Origin: an uncultured Mollicutes bacterium
Lineage (GTDB): Bacteria; Bacillota_I; Bacilli_A; Acholeplasmatales; Anaeroplasmataceae
Assembly (NCBI GenBank): GCA_900547045.1
Contig: URFB01000057.1
Coordinates: 1-7,431, forward strand
Reading direction: 5' to 3'
Length of the DNA: 7,431 bases
The notes under the pieces are model-generated. The model saw only the letters and a list, made by a program, of their open reading frames with translations, was not told the origin of the DNA and did not search any database. The position numbers were made by a program, and so were the translations under genes. Below are positions 6,201 through 7,431 of the stretch, piece by piece; positions within the stretch are counted from its first letter, which is position 1, and each line of letters opens with the position of its first letter.

Positions 6201-7082
6201 GTTATTTTTTACAAAATCTTGATTTTTCTTAAGCTCGGCCTTTAAATCATCAACTGATGCAAATTTTCTTTCAAGCCTTATCAGCTTATAAAAGGAAACC
6301 TCAATCCTTTTACCATATAAATTTCCATCAAAATCAATAATATTAGTCTCTACAACAATATTATCATTATGATTGAAGGTAGGATTATGACCGATATTAG
6401 TCATTGATAAATATTCCTGATTATCAATTAAGGTTTTAGTTGCGTAAACGCCATTTGCCGGAAGCAGGGTTTTACAAGCATTTAAATTAGCCGTTGGAAA
6501 TCCGATTGTTCTTCCTAATTGCTTACCATAAACGACAATACCATTTATAGTATAGGCTCTTCCTAATAGCTTATTAGCAGCCTCGATATCACCATCGATA
6601 ATAAGACTTCTAATTTTTTGCGTTTTGACAACGCATGAATTATTTTCAATAGGCTCAATAATATGAAGCTTAAAATTATCCTTAAGCATTGAGGTATTAC
6701 CTGATGCGTGAATACCAAAATGGAAATCGTAGCCACAAACAATTTCCCTGATGCTATTAAGCTTCATAAAATTAATAAATTCATCGGCTGTTTTTTGAGA
6801 AAAATTCAAATCAAAATCAATAATGATGAGATAATCAATGGTATCTTTTAAATACTCAATTTTATCATCCAGCGTCATTAGGGTTTTATAATTTTTATCG
6901 ACCAATACCTTAATGGGATGAGGCTCAAAGCTAATTAATCCATGCTTTAAATTAGATTTTAAAACCTCATTAATTAAGGCTTGATGACCTAAATGAATAC
7001 CATCAAAATTACCAATACATACCGCAATTTCATCATTAATATATTTTTTATTAATATCATTAACTCTAATTATTTGCATCAT
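6189..7082 (-). CDS. ribF: Bifunctional riboflavin kinase / FAD synthetase
   Basis: A 297-residue cytosolic enzyme that phosphorylates riboflavin to FMN and then adenylylates FMN to FAD. The N-terminal adenylyltransferase domain (about 15-175) carries GNFDGIHLGHQ (24-34), SFEPHP (51-56) and GYDFHFG (117-123). The C-terminal kinase domain (about 178-297) carries GRTIGFPTANL (190-200), NIGHNPTF (229-236) and the catalytic Glu, probably Glu245, in VVETNIIDFDGNLYG. The second adenylyltransferase motif, usually ISSTxIR, here reads VKTQKIR (152-158), keeping the final Arg but not the Ser-Ser-Thr. The length is slightly short of the usual 305-315. The ATG overlaps the truB TAA by one base (TAATG). 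Only a weak GGTGA lies upstream, so initiation probably depends on coupling to truB. A second Met directly follows the first. Confidence 0.96.
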   Translation of the reverse strand: MMQIIRVNDINKKYINDEIAVCIGNFDGIHLGHQALINEVLKSNLKHGLISFEPHPIKVLVDKNYKTLMTLDDKIEYLKDTIDYLIIIDFDLNFSQKTADEFINFMKLNSIREIVCGYDFHFGIHASGNTSMLKDNFKLHIIEPIENNSCVVKTQKIRSLIIDGDIEAANKLLGRAYTINGIVVYGKQLGRTIGFPTANLNACKTLLPANGVYATKTLIDNQEYLSMTNIGHNPTFNHNDNIVVETNIIDFDGNLYGKRIEVSFYKLIRLERKFASVDDLKAELKKNQDFVKNNLKK

Positions 7083-7431
7083 TAATCACCAAAATATTGA
7101 ACGCGATAATATTTATTATCATCTGAAGGAGCGTAAATCGCAAGAAGCTTATTATTATGATATACAGTAAAGGGACTTCTGCAGCTCATTTGTCTTTCAT
7201 CAAGCATAATTCCATTTTTAATTAAAGGAACTAAATAATCCTTAGCATCAAATCTTGGATATTTTAAAAAGACATCCTCAACGCTAATTAAATTTGATTC
7301 CTTTAAATGAGAAAGCTTAATTGCATCCTTAAGCTTAAAATCACCAGTTTCAATTCTTACTAAATCAGACATTATCGCAATAGTATTTAAAAGCGTAGCT
7401 AAATCTCTAACAAAGCTTCTAACATAAAAGC
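7082..7431 (-). CDS. truB: tRNA pseudouridine(55) synthase TruB, C-terminal part (5' end outside window)
   Basis: The frame is open from the window edge (first complete codon 7429-7427) to TAA at 7084-7082 and gives the last 115 residues. TruB makes pseudouridine 55 in the T-loop of tRNAs. The fragment begins FYVRSFVRDLATLLNT, matching the (T)YIRSL-x-x-D-L-G segment near the end of the synthase catalytic domain, followed by MSDLVRIETGDFKLKDA, matching the usual 'LVRTRSGxFxLxDA' stretch. The rest is a small C-terminal domain ending in YYRVQYFGD. The catalytic Asp region lies outside the window. The ATG at 7370-7372 (MSDLVR) is internal and not the start. Adjacency to ribF and rpsO supports the call. 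Confidence 0.92.
   Translation of the reverse strand, partial: FYVRSFVRDLATLLNTIAIMSDLVRIETGDFKLKDAIKLSHLKESNLISVEDVFLKYPRFDAKDYLVPLIKNGIMLDERQMSCRSPFTVYHNNKLLAIYAPSDDNKYYRVQYFGD

Noticed and set aside
6021..6245. Plus-strand open frame across the rpsO promoter region
   Set aside because: It spans three minus-strand features and has no coding-like composition or start signals.
7370..7372. A small gene starting at ATG 7372
   Set aside because: The frame stays open to the window edge and the upstream residues match TruB, so this Met is internal.
1..7431. Mobile element, CRISPR array, defence cluster or other new multi-gene system
   Set aside because: Nearly every base is accounted for by conserved housekeeping genes, rnpB and their signals; I saw no direct repeat series, transposase or accessory gene cluster.

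Overview
The window is AT-rich bacterial chromosome from a low-GC Gram-positive lineage: Bacilli in the broad sense, possibly an Erysipelotrichia- or Mollicutes-related gut-type clade. Three things point there: the truB-ribF-rpsO-pnp gene order, a type B (Bacillus-like) RNase P RNA, and strong AGGAGG-type ribosome binding sites. TGG encodes the Trp codons I checked, and no gene needs TGA as a sense codon. All seven natural gene ends use TAA. The exact taxon cannot be fixed from the sequence.

Layout, following minus-strand transcription from right to left. The 3' end of truB (tRNA pseudouridine-55 synthase) is joined by a one-base TAATG overlap to ribF (riboflavin kinase/FAD synthetase). Next comes rpsO (ribosomal protein S15) with its own promoter, a leader that can fold, and a hairpin terminator. 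pnp (polynucleotide phosphorylase) follows as a separately promoted unit with its own terminator. The 586-base gap between pnp and lepA is filled by rnpB (RNase P RNA), which has a near-consensus promoter and its own terminator. Then comes a two-gene operon: lepA (elongation factor 4) and a HAD-family phosphatase whose ribosome binding site lies in the last lepA codons. At the far left, the 3' end of a plus-strand gene, probably a YfhO-like membrane protein, converges on this operon, and both share one bidirectional terminator.

Functionally this is a core translation and RNA-metabolism block: tRNA modification, tRNA 5' maturation, a small-subunit protein, RNA turnover and a ribosome-associated GTPase, plus flavin cofactor synthesis. 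There is no mobile element, CRISPR array, tRNA gene or defence-like system, and I see no convincing undescribed multi-gene system.

The most notable anomaly is a single in-frame amber codon (TAG, 1495-1497) in an otherwise intact lepA, at a position where homologues have Lys or Arg. It may be a nonsense mutation, a sequence error, or readthrough/suppression. Secondary points are a candidate S15-binding leader, a divergent FAD-synthetase motif in RibF, and changes in the S15 rRNA-binding loop.
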